64,000 nt of DNA, from assembly GCF_000217955.3 (NCBI RefSeq), contig NZ_AFOY02000026.1, positions 1-64,000 of the forward strand. Direction: 5' to 3'. Positions 24,990 to 33,903 of the stretch are shown here, piece after piece (the stretch's first letter is position 1; every line of letters begins with the position of its first letter). Origin of the DNA: Pseudomonas fluorescens HK44. Its GTDB lineage: Bacteria; Pseudomonadota; Gammaproteobacteria; Pseudomonadales; Pseudomonadaceae. Position numbers and translations under genes: made by a program. A model generated the notes under the pieces. The model was not told the DNA's origin. It saw nothing but the letters and a program-made list of their open reading frames with translations, and searched no databases.

Positions 24990-25490
24990 GTGAATATCAA
25001 TTGGGCTGAAAAGCTTCGCAAGAACGTCCATGAGTTGGCCGGATCGCTGGGCAACCTGTTCGTTGAGACGTTCCATTACCTGGCGCTGTTCGCCATCGGT
25101 GCAGTCACTGCCTGGGCGGCGGTGGCGGAGTTTTTGCTGATGATCAAGGAGGGTGACATCAAGATCGATGACATCCTGCTGCTGTTCATCTACCTCGAGC
25201 TGGGGGCGATGGTCGGGATTTACTTCAAAACCAACCACATGCCAGTGCGCTTTCTGATCTACGTGGCGATCACCGCGTTGACGCGCCTGCTGATCTCCAA
25301 CGTGTCGCACCACAACCCGCCGGACATCGGGATCATCTACCTGTGCGGCGGCATTCTGCTACTGGCGTTTTCGATTCTGGTGGTGCGTTATGCCTCGTCG
25401 CAATTCCCGTCGGTGAAGATTGCACACCCGCAGCGCACGACCGGGGTGGGCTCCGGTGAGCATCCGGAAGTCGAGAAGGGCGAGCTTTAA
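24990..25490 (+). CDS. psiE: PsiE-family phosphate-starvation-inducible protein
   Basis: A 166-residue inner-membrane protein with four predicted helices: VETFHYLALFAIGAVTAWAA, DDILLLFIYLELGAMVGIYF, MPVRFLIYVAITALTRLLI and IIYLCGGILLLAFSILVV. These fit the PsiE family, whose function beyond induction by phosphate limitation in E. coli is unclear. The start is a GTG at 24990 preceded by AAGGA at 9 bases. The last four bases overlap the tail of the convergent DUF3509 gene. Confidence 0.87.
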   Translation: MNINWAEKLRKNVHELAGSLGNLFVETFHYLALFAIGAVTAWAAVAEFLLMIKEGDIKIDDILLLFIYLELGAMVGIYFKTNHMPVRFLIYVAITALTRLLISNVSHHNPPDIGIIYLCGGILLLAFSILVVRYASSQFPSVKIAHPQRTTGVGSGEHPEVEKGEL

Positions 25491-25804
25491 AACCTTGCCG
25501 GCCGAGGGGGTGGAGCCTTGGGGGAGGGCGGCGGCAACTTGAGGTTGTCGCCGTTGGTCATCGCTTCGAGGATCGCCACGGCGCTGTGGCCTTGTTCAAT
25601 GGCGATGCCGAATTGAATGCTTTGCACCAGCCGTTTCAGGCGTTGCGGGTCATTGCGTTGTTCGGCGCTGATCATCCGTTTGGCGACGATTCGGCCGGCG
25701 TTGGAGAGGGTCAGCATGATGCTGCCGTCGAGCCCCTGAATGCTCAGGTTGACCTGATAGTCCGGCGCAAAAGCGTCGGTAATCAGTTGAAAGGGGTTAT
25801 CCAT
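25487..25804 (-). CDS. DUF3509 family protein
   Basis: A 105-residue cytosolic protein. The DUF3509 core runs through about residue 90 (MDNPFQLITDAFAPDYQVNL, then RIVAKRMISAEQRNDPQRLKRLVQSI), followed by a proline-rich tail (KLPPPSPKAPPPRPARF). The family is confined to pseudomonads and relatives, and its function is unknown. It is convergent and overlaps psiE by four bases. Confidence 0.85.
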   Translation of the reverse strand: MDNPFQLITDAFAPDYQVNLSIQGLDGSIMLTLSNAGRIVAKRMISAEQRNDPQRLKRLVQSIQFGIAIEQGHSAVAILEAMTNGDNLKLPPPSPKAPPPRPARF

Positions 25805-25979
25805 AATGCGTCACCGCTTGATGGGATCGTGCAGTCATTGACCGACCGGGATCAGGATTGGTTCGCTTTTCCAGACCACCGGCAGGCCGTTCGCTGAGGT
25901 TTCAACAACATCCGTGTGCCTCCATTCTGACGAAGCAAGGGCCATGCCGGTCCGGCCCCCGGGTCAATAAATCGGCAAT

Positions 25980-26006
25980 AAAAAGGCGAGTTCAATGACT
26001 CGCCTT
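25980..26006 (-). terminator. Terminator of the serine utilisation operon
   Basis: AAGGCGAGT and ACTCGCCTT form a 9-bp stem around TCAATG. The minus strand continues into a T run, 19 bases after the transporter stop codon. Confidence 0.8.
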
Positions 26007-26024
26007 GTTCAATCAGGGTCCGTT

Positions 26025-27326
26025 TCAGGGCATGACGGAGTAGATGATCGCTGACAGTGCGATCAGGCCGATCAACACCACGAACACATTCGAGGCTTGC
26101 CCCGAATACTGGCGCAGCGATGGCACGCGGCGGATTGCGTACATCGGCATCAGGAACAGCAGGCAGGCGATCACTGGCCCGCCGAGGGTTTCGATCATGC
26201 CCAGGATGCTCGGGTTGAAGGTCGCCACGGCCCAGCAACTGAGGATCATGAACAGCGCGGTCACGCGGTTCAGCCAGCTGGCCGGCATCACCCGGCCACG
26301 GTCGCGCAGGCTTTTCACGATCAGGCCCTGAAAGCCTTCGCTGGCGCCGATGTAGTGGCCGAGGAAGGATTTGGTGATTGCCACCAGCGCGATCAACGGC
26401 GCGGCATAGGCGATGACCGGGGTCTGGAAGTGGTTGGCCAGGTACGACAGGATCGAGATGTTCTGCGCCTTTGCGGCTGCCAGGTCGGCCGGCGACAGGG
26501 CCAGCACGCAGCTGAAGCAGAAGAACATCACCGTCAGCACCATCATGCTGTGGGCGATCGCGAGGATGCCGCTGCTTTTCGGTTCAGCCTGGGCGCCGTA
26601 ACGCTGTTTCTGATCGACGGCGAAGGCGGAGATGATCGGCGAATGGTTGAACGAGAACACCATCACCGGAATCGCCAGCCACAGGGTTTTGAAGAACAGC
26701 GGCAGCGGCATGCCTTCATTGGCCGAGGCGAAGAACGCGCCGTTCCAGTTCGGGATCAGGCTCACACCGAGCAACAGCAACGCGGCGACAAACGGGTAAA
26801 CCAGCACGCTCATGCATTTGACGATCACGCCCTGGCCGCAACGGACGATCGCCATCAGGCCCAGAATCAGCGCCAGCGACAGCACCGAGCGCGGTGGCGG
26901 CGCGATGTGTAACTGATGCTCCATGAAACTGCTCAGAGTGTTGGTCAGCGCCACGCTGTACACCAGCAAAATCGGGAAGATCGCAAAGAAATACAGCAGG
27001 GTTATCAGCTTGCCGGCACCGATGCCGAAGTGTTCTTCCACCACTTCGGTGATGTCCCCGGAACGTCCGGACAGCACGAAGCGGGTCAGGCCGCGGTGGG
27101 CGAAGAAGGTCATCGGGAAAGCCAGCAGCGCCAGCACCAGCAACGGCCAGAAACCGCCGACGCCAGCGTTGATCGGCAGGAACAGCGTGCCCGCCCCAAT
27201 CGCCGTGCCGTAAAGGCCGAGCATCCAGGTGGTGTCGTGTTTGCTCCAGCCTTTGCGGGTTATAGCGGTGTCGCGTTTGAGGTCTATAGCAGGATTATCG
27301 GCAGCAGGTGTACGTACATCGGTCAT
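26025..27326 (-). CDS. sdaC: HAAAP-family serine/threonine transporter
   Basis: Inner-membrane amino-acid/proton symporter of about 433 residues with eleven predicted helices, of the hydroxy/aromatic amino acid permease family (SdaC, TdcC, Mtr). Family segments include WMLGLYGTAIGAGTLFLPIN, a conserved first-helix glycine motif, and FSFNHSPIISAFA. It lies 87 bases downstream of the serine deaminase gene on the same strand, which argues for serine as substrate, as in the E. coli sdaCB pair. The ATG at 27326 follows GAGG at 8 bases. Confidence 0.9.
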   Translation of the reverse strand: MTDVRTPAADNPAIDLKRDTAITRKGWSKHDTTWMLGLYGTAIGAGTLFLPINAGVGGFWPLLVLALLAFPMTFFAHRGLTRFVLSGRSGDITEVVEEHFGIGAGKLITLLYFFAIFPILLVYSVALTNTLSSFMEHQLHIAPPPRSVLSLALILGLMAIVRCGQGVIVKCMSVLVYPFVAALLLLGVSLIPNWNGAFFASANEGMPLPLFFKTLWLAIPVMVFSFNHSPIISAFAVDQKQRYGAQAEPKSSGILAIAHSMMVLTVMFFCFSCVLALSPADLAAAKAQNISILSYLANHFQTPVIAYAAPLIALVAITKSFLGHYIGASEGFQGLIVKSLRDRGRVMPASWLNRVTALFMILSCWAVATFNPSILGMIETLGGPVIACLLFLMPMYAIRRVPSLRQYSGQASNVFVVLIGLIALSAIIYSVMP

Positions 27327-27413
27327 CAGTATCGCCTCGTTATTATTCTTGCTCGGGCTCACGTCAGGCAGGCGGCTTGAAGCGGCCTGCCGGGGGCGGT
27401 CAGGGAATGCTCG

Positions 27414-28790
27414 TCAGCACTCCACCCAGCTCACCGCCAGGCCGCCCCGTGAAGTCTCTTTGTATTTGTCGTGCATATCGGCGCCGGTATCGCGCATGGT
27501 GCGGATCACCCGGTCGAGGGAAATGAAGTGTTTGCCGTCGCCGCGCAGGGCCATTTGCGTGGCGTTGATTGCCTTCACGGCGGCAATCGCGTTGCGCTCG
27601 ATGCACGGCACTTGAACCAGCCCGCCGACCGGGTCGCAGGTCAGGCCGAGGTTGTGTTCAAGGCCGATTTCGGCGGCGTTTTCCAGTTGTTCGGGCGTCG
27701 CGCCCAATACGTCGGCGAGGCCGGCAGCGGCCATGGCGCAGGCGGAACCGACTTCACCCTGGCAGCCGACTTCGGCGCCGGAGATCGAGGCGTTCTTTTT
27801 GCAGAGGATGCCCACCGACGCGGCGGCGAGGAAAAACGCCACGACATCGTCGTCCGAGGCGTCGGGGTTGAACTTCATGTAGTAATGCAGCACCGCCGGG
27901 ATGATCCCCGCCGCGCCGTTGGTCGGTGCGGTGACCATGCGTCCGCCGGCGGCGTTTTCTTCGTTCACGGCGAGGGCGAACAGGTTGACCCATTCCATCG
28001 CCGAGAGGGTCGAACTGATCACGTTCGGTTTGCCGATTTCCAGCAGGCTACGGTGCAATTTCGCAGCGCGGCGCGGCACATCCAGACCACCCGGCAGGAT
28101 GCCTTCATGGCGCAGGCCTTGCTCGACGCATTCACGCATCACCGACCAGATGTGCAGCAGGCCGCTGCGAATTTCTGCGTCGCTGCGCCAGGCCCGTTCG
28201 TTGGCCATCATCAGCTCGGAAACCCGCAGGCCGTGCTGGTTGCACAGCGACAGCAATTCCACGGCGCTGGAAAACTCGTACGGCAACACCACGTCGCTGG
28301 CGGCTGGTACACCGGACTCGGCTTCGGCCGCTTCAACGATGAAACCGCCGCCGACCGAGTAGTAGGTTTGTTCCCACAGTTGGCCGCTTTCGCCAAAGGC
28401 TGTCAGCGACATGGCGTTGGGGTGGTAGGGCAGGCTTTCGTCAAGCAGCAGCAGATCGCGTTGCCAATCGAAGGCAATGTTCCGGCGACCGGCCAGCAGC
28501 AGTTCACCGCGTTCACGCAACTGCTGGATACGCGGACCGATGCAGCTCGGGTCGATGCTGTCGGGCCATTCGCCCATCAGGCCCATGACGCAGGCGCGAT
28601 CCGTGGCGTGGCCGACGCCGGTGGCGGACAGCGAGCCGTAGAGACGGACTTCCACCCGCTGGATTTGCTCCAGCAAACCCTGGTCAAACAGCGCCTGGGC
28701 GAAGGTCGCCGCAGCGCGCATCGGGCCGACGGTGTGGGAGCTGGACGGACCGATGCCGACTTTGAAGAGATCGAAAACACTGATAGCCAT
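27414..28790 (-). CDS. sdaA: L-serine ammonia-lyase (iron-sulfur)
   Basis: Deaminates L-serine to pyruvate and ammonia. The 458-residue single-chain enzyme has the N-terminal beta domain starting MAISVFDLFKVGIGPSSSHT and the C-terminal alpha domain with MVTAPTNGAAGIIPAVLHYY. Cysteines that hold the 4Fe-4S cluster are in ILCKKNASISGAEVGCQGEV and LTCDPVGGLVQVPC. Length is typical of SdaA/SdaB. It is the first gene of a two-gene operon with the transporter and is divergent from a LysR-type regulator that probably controls it. Confidence 0.95.
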   Translation of the reverse strand: MAISVFDLFKVGIGPSSSHTVGPMRAAATFAQALFDQGLLEQIQRVEVRLYGSLSATGVGHATDRACVMGLMGEWPDSIDPSCIGPRIQQLRERGELLLAGRRNIAFDWQRDLLLLDESLPYHPNAMSLTAFGESGQLWEQTYYSVGGGFIVEAAEAESGVPAASDVVLPYEFSSAVELLSLCNQHGLRVSELMMANERAWRSDAEIRSGLLHIWSVMRECVEQGLRHEGILPGGLDVPRRAAKLHRSLLEIGKPNVISSTLSAMEWVNLFALAVNEENAAGGRMVTAPTNGAAGIIPAVLHYYMKFNPDASDDDVVAFFLAAASVGILCKKNASISGAEVGCQGEVGSACAMAAAGLADVLGATPEQLENAAEIGLEHNLGLTCDPVGGLVQVPCIERNAIAAVKAINATQMALRGDGKHFISLDRVIRTMRDTGADMHDKYKETSRGGLAVSWVEC

Positions 28791-28872
28791 GCTAAAGCCT
28801 TACAAGCAATGGAGTAGGAATCGCCGCCATTTTTTGTAGGCCAAGCGCAATGTCGGCGATACTGCCTAGCTC

Positions 28873-28886
28873 GGTCAGCGCTGACC
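28873..28886. promoter_or_regulatory. Palindrome between sdaA and the LysR gene
   Basis: GGTCAGCGCTGACC is a perfect 14-bp palindrome in the 135-base divergent promoter region. A binding site for the LysR-type regulator is plausible but unproven. Confidence 0.4.
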
Positions 28887-28925
28887 AACGAAACTTCCTA
28901 AGACAGGCTTTAGTAGGACTAAACG

Positions 28926-29873
28926 ATGAGTCGTCAATTTCATGCCCAGACCTACGTCTGGCTGCATGTGTTTTCCTGTGCGGCACGCCACTTGTCGTTC
29001 ACCCGCTGCGCGGAAGAACTGCACATCACCCCCGGCGCCGTCAGCCAGCAGATCCGCCAGTTGGAAGAGCGCCTGGGCTTTCGCCTGTTCCACCGCCGCG
29101 CCCGGGGCGTCGAGTTGAGCGCCGAAGGCCAGCGCCTGGCGATTACCGTCAACGAGGCCTATGGCAGCATCGACGCCGAATTGCGCCGGCTCGATGCGGG
29201 GATGATCAGCGGCATCCTGCGGTTGCGCTCGATCCCTTCGTTTCTCGGCAAATGGCTGACGCCGCGCCTGCCGCGTTTGCAGCAGCGGTTTCCGGATATC
29301 CAGTTGCGGCTGGTGGCCGAGGACAGCAGCGTGGCGCTGCATGAAGGCGACTTCGACCTGGCCATCGACTTGAACGATGGCAGTTACCCGGGATTGTTAT
29401 CCACAGCCTTGCTCGATGAGCAGATTTTCCCGGTCTGCGCGCCGAGCCTGCTGCGCGGTCGACCGCCGCTGCACGGGCCGGCGGATCTGGTGCATTTTCC
29501 GTTGTTGCACGACATCACCGCCTGGCGTGGCAGCTATGAATACGCGGAATGGGAGTTTTACCTGAACGCCATCGGCTTCGACGGCGCCGACGTGCGGCGC
29601 GGGCATACTTTCAACCGCAACCACCTGACCATCGAGGCGGCGATTGCCGGAATGGGTGTGGCCATCGCCCGCCGGACCTTGCTCAACGATGAGCTGGAGC
29701 GTGGCACGCTGATCGTGCCGTTTGGCGTCGCGGTGCCCAACTACAAACGCTATGTGCTGCTGTATTCACCGGGCGCGCTGAGCCATCCGGGCGTGCGCGC
29801 GGTGCATGACTGGCTGGTGGAGGAGGCGGAGATTTTTCGCGGGTTGCACCCCTTGGGCGAGGGGCAATTGTGA
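28926..29873 (+). CDS. LysR-family regulator of serine utilisation
   Basis: A 315-residue transcription factor. The N-terminal helix-turn-helix is AARHLSFTRCAEELHITPGAVSQQIRQLEERLG, of the GcvA/DsdC subgroup, and the C-terminal two-lobed effector domain starts near 95. The position, divergent from the serine deaminase and transporter genes with a shared 135-base promoter region, makes it their likely regulator. The ATG follows TAGGA at 8 bases. A terminator lies 55 bases after the stop. Confidence 0.88.
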   Translation: MSRQFHAQTYVWLHVFSCAARHLSFTRCAEELHITPGAVSQQIRQLEERLGFRLFHRRARGVELSAEGQRLAITVNEAYGSIDAELRRLDAGMISGILRLRSIPSFLGKWLTPRLPRLQQRFPDIQLRLVAEDSSVALHEGDFDLAIDLNDGSYPGLLSTALLDEQIFPVCAPSLLRGRPPLHGPADLVHFPLLHDITAWRGSYEYAEWEFYLNAIGFDGADVRRGHTFNRNHLTIEAAIAGMGVAIARRTLLNDELERGTLIVPFGVAVPNYKRYVLLYSPGALSHPGVRAVHDWLVEEAEIFRGLHPLGEGQL

Positions 29874-29927
29874 GGATTTGTTGCGGCGTTGCAGGTCGAG
29901 TCGACTCCCGACATTAACAGCGCTTTT

Positions 29928-29948
29928 GCCGGTTGTCCGGCTTTTTTT
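29928..29948 (+). terminator. Terminator of the LysR gene
   Basis: GCCGG-TTGT-CCGGC followed by seven T residues. Confidence 0.85.
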
Positions 29949-30086
29949 GCGTAGGAATATTTATCTTTTTTTAGGGGTTGAATTGTTTCTCCGTCTGCCC
30001 AACTCTGTAACCAAGAGGTCACGGCCAACCAGGTTTCAAACACTGCACCGGACCTCTCGCGAGCTAGCTGAAATAAGGGATGAACT

Positions 30087-30494
30087 ATGCAAATCCAAGT
30101 CAATAGCGATAACCATATTCAAAGCAGCATCCGACTGGAGGAGTGGGTACGTACTACCATTGAGAGCACGCTCGAACGATACGAAGAAGACCTGACACGG
30201 GTCGAAGTCCACCTGCGGGACGAGAACGGCGATAAACCCGGTCCACACGACATGCGCTGCCAACTTGAAGCGCGGCCAAAAGGCCATCAACCGGTTTCCG
30301 TTACTCATAAAGCCGCGACACTGGAACTGGCCATCGACGGGGCGGCCGCCAAGCTTGAACACGCCCTGGAACACCTGTTCGGCAAATTGCGCGGTAAACG
30401 CGCCAGCGTCACGCCGATCAACTCAGGTGCCCATGCCGATGCGCTGCTTGAAGAAGAATTTCTCGAGAACGAACAGGCAGCGTTCAATAGCTGA
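30087..30494 (+). CDS. HPF/RaiA-family ribosome-associated protein
   Basis: A 135-residue protein related to hibernation-promoting factor, which binds the small ribosomal subunit in stress or stationary phase. Family traits are the start MQIQVNSDNHIQSS, the RVEVHLRDENGDKPG segment, and the helix THKAATLELAIDGAAAKLEHALEHLF. The acidic C-terminal tail (DALLEEEFLENEQ) differs from rpoN-linked Hpf, and the gene is not next to rpoN, so it is a second, paralogous HPF-like factor. Its terminator is immediately followed by a group II intron. Confidence 0.85.
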   Translation: MQIQVNSDNHIQSSIRLEEWVRTTIESTLERYEEDLTRVEVHLRDENGDKPGPHDMRCQLEARPKGHQPVSVTHKAATLELAIDGAAAKLEHALEHLFGKLRGKRASVTPINSGAHADALLEEEFLENEQAAFNS

Positions 30495-30523
30495 TGCCTG
30501 AAACACCCTTACCACCCCACTGA

Positions 30524-30551
30524 AAACGGGCCTGCAGATGCAGGCCCGTTT
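30524..30551 (+). terminator. Terminator of the HPF-like gene, intron target
   Basis: AAACGGGCCTGC and GCAGGCCCGTTT form a perfect 12-bp stem with loop AGAT. The group II intron begins six bases later, the usual placement of class C introns. Confidence 0.9.
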
Positions 30552-30556
30552 CGTTT

Positions 30557-32476
30557 GTGCGCCAGGCATGGCGCGTTGCGCGTAAGCGCAACCAGCTTGG
30601 CTGTGGTGGCCACGCTGGTGACTTGGAGGTGAAAGTCCTCTACACACCCGGCAAGGGGAAGTGTTAGCCAGAGGCAAGGGTGTCGCGGGTGACTGCGAAT
30701 CTGAAGGAAGCCCGAGGCAAAATGCTGGCCTGACGAACAGGAAGCGGATAGAGGCGGCGCAGCGGGGTAAGGGGGCAAACTTCCTCAAAGCCCAATACTT
30801 GCACGGGACGCTGCGACGTAGATCCGACAGGCATAAGCAGGAAGGTCGCGCGAATTACCCTGGGAGATCTGCACGTTTGCCACTGTGCTACCGAGCGTCG
30901 CGAGATGACGGGATGAGCGTGCAGAAGTCAGCCGAGGCCGAAGTAAGTGGCGAATAACCGTGTCACCAAGGGCCGAACAGGTTATGCCGCCAGTAGGCGT
31001 CAGAGTCTCGTTGAATACCGAAATGCAGAAATTTCTCCCAGAGAAGACTGTTACTCCGAGTCCCGGACAGTATCCGAGGACGACGGCTGACAGCGCAGAG
31101 GTATTGGCGGCGTCTGTGACGTGGACGAACGCGGAGCCGGACACGTTGATGGAGCGGGTGCTTGCACCGGCTAACCTCAAGCGTGCGTATCAACGCGTAG
31201 TTAGCAACAAGGGCGCACCGGGTGCCGATGGCATGACGGTCGACGACTTGGCGGGCTACGTGAAACAGTATTGGCCGATCCTCAAGGTTCGGTTGCTGGC
31301 CGGTGAGTACCATCCGCAAGGTGTACGCGCCGTCGAAATCCCAAAACCCAAAGGCGGAATCCGTCAGTTGGGTATCCCCAATGTGATGGATCGCCTGATC
31401 CAGCAAGCTCTACTGCAACAGCTCACACCGATCTTCGATCCTCTGTTCTCGGACTACAGCTACGGTTTTCGTCCGGGCAGAAGCGCCCACCAAGCCATCG
31501 AAACAGCCCGTGCCCATGTGGCCGCAGGCTACCGTTGGTGTGTAGAACTCGATCTGGAGAAATTCTTTGATCGGGTCAACCACGATGTGTTGATGGCCTA
31601 TGTGGCGCGCCAAATCGCAGACAAACGCGTGCTCACGCTCATACGTCGTTATCTCGAAGCGGGGTCCATGTCAGGTGGGCTCGTCAGCCGACGGCAGGAA
31701 GGGACGCCGCAAGGCGGCCCGCTCTCGCCGTTGCTGTCGAACATCCTGCTCAACGAACTCGACCGCGAGCTGGAACGGCGGGGCCATCGTTTCGTGCGCT
31801 ATGCCGACGACGCAAACATTTACGTGCGCAGTCGTCGTGCGGGTGAACGAGTGATGGCCGGTGTCGAGTGCTTCTTGAATCAGCGCCTGAAACTGACGCT
31901 GAACCGGGAAAAGAGTCGCGTGGCACGGACTTGGGTCTGTGACTATTTGGGTTACGGGATGAGCTGGCATCAGCCTCCGAGACTGAGAGTGGCAACCATG
32001 AGTCTGGATCGCTTGCGCGACCGACTCAGAGAGCTACTGCGCGGAGCGCGGGGGTGCAAGATGGCAACCGTCATTGAGCGAATAAATCCTGTGCTGCGCG
32101 GTTGGGCTGGCTACTTCAAGTTGACTCAGGGCAAGCGAGCACTGGAGAAGCTTGATGGCTGGGTGCGTCGTAAGCTGCGCTGCGCCGTATGGCGTCAATG
32201 GAAACGGCCCTCAACAAGGGCTCGCCACCTGATGCGTCTGGGGCTCAGCAGGCACCGCGCCTGCATTTCGGCGTTCAATGGCCGGGGCCCATGGTGGAGT
32301 TCCGGTGCTGCGCATCTGAATCACGCGCTACCGAAGAAACTGTGGGATCGGCTTGGACTGGTCTCAATACTGGATACGATGACTCGGCTTAATCGCATAA
32401 CTTGAACCGCCGTATACGGATCCGTACGTACAGTGGTGTGAGAGGACGGCGGCTGTGAAGCCGCCTCCTACTCGAT
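30557..32476 (+). mobile_element. Group IIC intron with maturase gene
   Basis: The 5' end GTGCGCCAGGCATGGCGC matches the GTGYG consensus. About 400 bases of structured ribozyme sequence precede the maturase gene. After it come domain V (AACCGCCGTATACGG, then GTACGTACAGTGGT) and domain VI with the GGCGGC/GCCGCC stem, ending CTCCTACTCGAT at about 32476. Insertion is right behind a rho-independent terminator, as for bacterial class C introns. Domain V shows one C-A mismatch in its lower helix as drawn by hand. The 3' boundary is certain to a few bases only. Confidence 0.88.
30984..32405 (+). CDS. ltrA: Group II intron reverse transcriptase/maturase
   Basis: Intron-encoded protein that aids splicing and copies the intron into new sites. 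The roughly 473-residue protein has reverse transcriptase blocks RT0-7, including GFRPGRSAHQAI, LEKFFDRVNHDVL, GTPQGGPLSPLLSNILLNEL and the catalytic RFVRYADDANIYV, then the maturase X domain (RINPVLRGWAGYFKL). There is no HNH endonuclease domain, as expected for class C. It appears full length and intact. The ATG at 30984 is used; a GTG at 30960 is a possible earlier start. Confidence 0.93.
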   Translation: MPPVGVRVSLNTEMQKFLPEKTVTPSPGQYPRTTADSAEVLAASVTWTNAEPDTLMERVLAPANLKRAYQRVVSNKGAPGADGMTVDDLAGYVKQYWPILKVRLLAGEYHPQGVRAVEIPKPKGGIRQLGIPNVMDRLIQQALLQQLTPIFDPLFSDYSYGFRPGRSAHQAIETARAHVAAGYRWCVELDLEKFFDRVNHDVLMAYVARQIADKRVLTLIRRYLEAGSMSGGLVSRRQEGTPQGGPLSPLLSNILLNELDRELERRGHRFVRYADDANIYVRSRRAGERVMAGVECFLNQRLKLTLNREKSRVARTWVCDYLGYGMSWHQPPRLRVATMSLDRLRDRLRELLRGARGCKMATVIERINPVLRGWAGYFKLTQGKRALEKLDGWVRRKLRCAVWRQWKRPSTRARHLMRLGLSRHRACISAFNGRGPWWSSGAAHLNHALPKKLWDRLGLVSILDTMTRLNRIT

Positions 32477-32632
32477 TACGCCTTGAACACTGTCTGCAGG
32501 GCGTCAGCGTATCTGGCGCTCATCATCCCCCAGCCTTATTGCACACTATTCAGCCTCAGCCCTGTTGATTGTGACCGCCCGCGCCGTGCCTGACACTCGG
32601 GCTCACTGTCCCTGGCCTGCTGGAGTTTGGTA

Positions 32633-33544
32633 ATGAAAGAGTCTGTGCGCTTTGAAGATAAAGTGGTGATCGTCACCGGTGCAGGCGGCGGTCTCGGACG
32701 GGCTCATGCGTTGTTATTCGCCAGGCAGGGCGCCAAGGTACTGGTCAATGATCTCGGTGGTTCGGCTCAAGGCGAAGGTGCCAATGCCTCGGCAGCCGAC
32801 CGCGTGGTGGCAGAGATTCGCGAGGCTGGCGGCACGGCCGTGGCCAACCACGATTCGGTGACCGACGGCGACAAGCTCGTGCAACACGCCCTCGATGCCT
32901 TTGGCCGCGTCGATGTGGTGGTCAACAACGCCGGGATTTTGCGCGACAAGACCTTCCACAACATGGAAGACGGTGATTGGGATCTGGTTTACCGCGTGCA
33001 TGTCGAAGGTGCTTACAAAGTCACCCGTGCCGCGTGGCCGCACCTGCGTGAGCAAAACTACGGTCGAGTGATTTTCACCGCCTCGACGTCGGGCATCTAC
33101 GGCAACTTCGGCCAGTCCAACTACGGCATGGCCAAACTCGGTCTTTATGGCCTGACCCGCACCCTGGCCATCGAAGGCCGCAAGAACAACATTCTGGTCA
33201 ATGCCATCGCTCCGACGGGCGGTACGCGCATGACCGAGGGTTTGATCCCGCCACAAGTCTTCGAACAACTGAAGCCGGAACTGGTCAGCCCGCTGGTGGT
33301 GTACCTGGCCAGCGAAAACTGCCAGGAAACCTCCGGGCTGTTCGAAGTTGGTGGTGGTTGGATGGGCAAAGTACGCTGGGAACGCAGCCTCGGCGCCGGT
33401 TTTGATCCACGCGAGGGCTTCTCGCCGGAAGACGTTGCTGCTCATTGGCAACAGATCTGCGACTTCGAAGGCGCAACGCACCCCAAGGACAACATTGAAG
33501 CGTTGAAGGAAATGATGGCGAATTTGCAGAAGTATTCGCTGTAA
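32633..33544 (+). CDS. SDR-family oxidoreductase (HSD17B4/FabG-like)
   Basis: A 303-residue NAD(P)-dependent short-chain dehydrogenase resembling the (3R)-hydroxyacyl-CoA dehydrogenase domain of peroxisomal multifunctional enzyme 2. Cofactor motif TGAGGGLGRAHA near residues 16-27, NNAG, and the catalytic set Ser in FTASTSGIYGNFGQ with Tyr and Lys in SNYGMAKLG are all present. The C-terminal extension (about 230-303, with WERSLGAGFDPREGFSPEDV) is longer than in FabG and typical of this subgroup. The ATG at 32633 follows GGAG at 7 bases. It is a single gene with its own terminator; the substrate is probably a medium-chain or branched hydroxyacyl-CoA. Confidence 0.88.
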   Translation: MKESVRFEDKVVIVTGAGGGLGRAHALLFARQGAKVLVNDLGGSAQGEGANASAADRVVAEIREAGGTAVANHDSVTDGDKLVQHALDAFGRVDVVVNNAGILRDKTFHNMEDGDWDLVYRVHVEGAYKVTRAAWPHLREQNYGRVIFTASTSGIYGNFGQSNYGMAKLGLYGLTRTLAIEGRKNNILVNAIAPTGGTRMTEGLIPPQVFEQLKPELVSPLVVYLASENCQETSGLFEVGGGWMGKVRWERSLGAGFDPREGFSPEDVAAHWQQICDFEGATHPKDNIEALKEMMANLQKYSL

Positions 33545-33600
33545 TACCGAGGACGATTGCCGGCGCGCTCAATGACCTTCGTTTCTGACCCCTTCTCATC

Positions 33601-33625
33601 GAACCCCGTGCTCACGGGGTTCTTT
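33601..33625 (+). terminator. Terminator of the SDR gene
   Basis: GAACCCCGT-GCTC-ACGGGGTTC followed by TTTT. Confidence 0.85.
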
Positions 33626-33637
33626 TATTTCGCCCAT

Positions 33638-33665
33638 AAAAAAGGCCGCTGTAAACGCAGCGGCC
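33638..33665 (-). terminator. Minus-strand terminator without an upstream gene
   Basis: GGCCGCTG (33644-33651) and CAGCGGCC (33658-33665) form an 8-bp stem, and on the minus strand a run of six T follows. No minus-strand protein gene lies within 3.6 kb to its right, so it may end a non-coding transcript. Confidence 0.65.
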
Positions 33666-33903
33666 AAGGTAAGACGTTGGATCAAGGAGCAACAAATCAA
33701 CGTCAGTGAACACGGGGCGATGAACTGAAGGGGTTATTTCAACTCATCTGAACTCAGTCGCAGTGCAAGAGGGGCACACTTCACTGCGTGTGCGCTTTCA
33801 GGCGGTTTGCCGTGCAAGTCAGGCAAGGATAAGTCCTTATCCCCAAAGGAAAAATAGCGATTCGGGACATTGACTGTTACCGCCTAGGCAACAGTCGCTG
33901 CCA

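Noticed and set aside
28909..28923. TTTAG-TAGGA-CTAAA inverted repeat covering the ribosome site of the LysR gene
   Set aside because: The stem is only 5 bp of A/T-rich pairs and would leave the ribosome site in the loop, so sequestration is unlikely.
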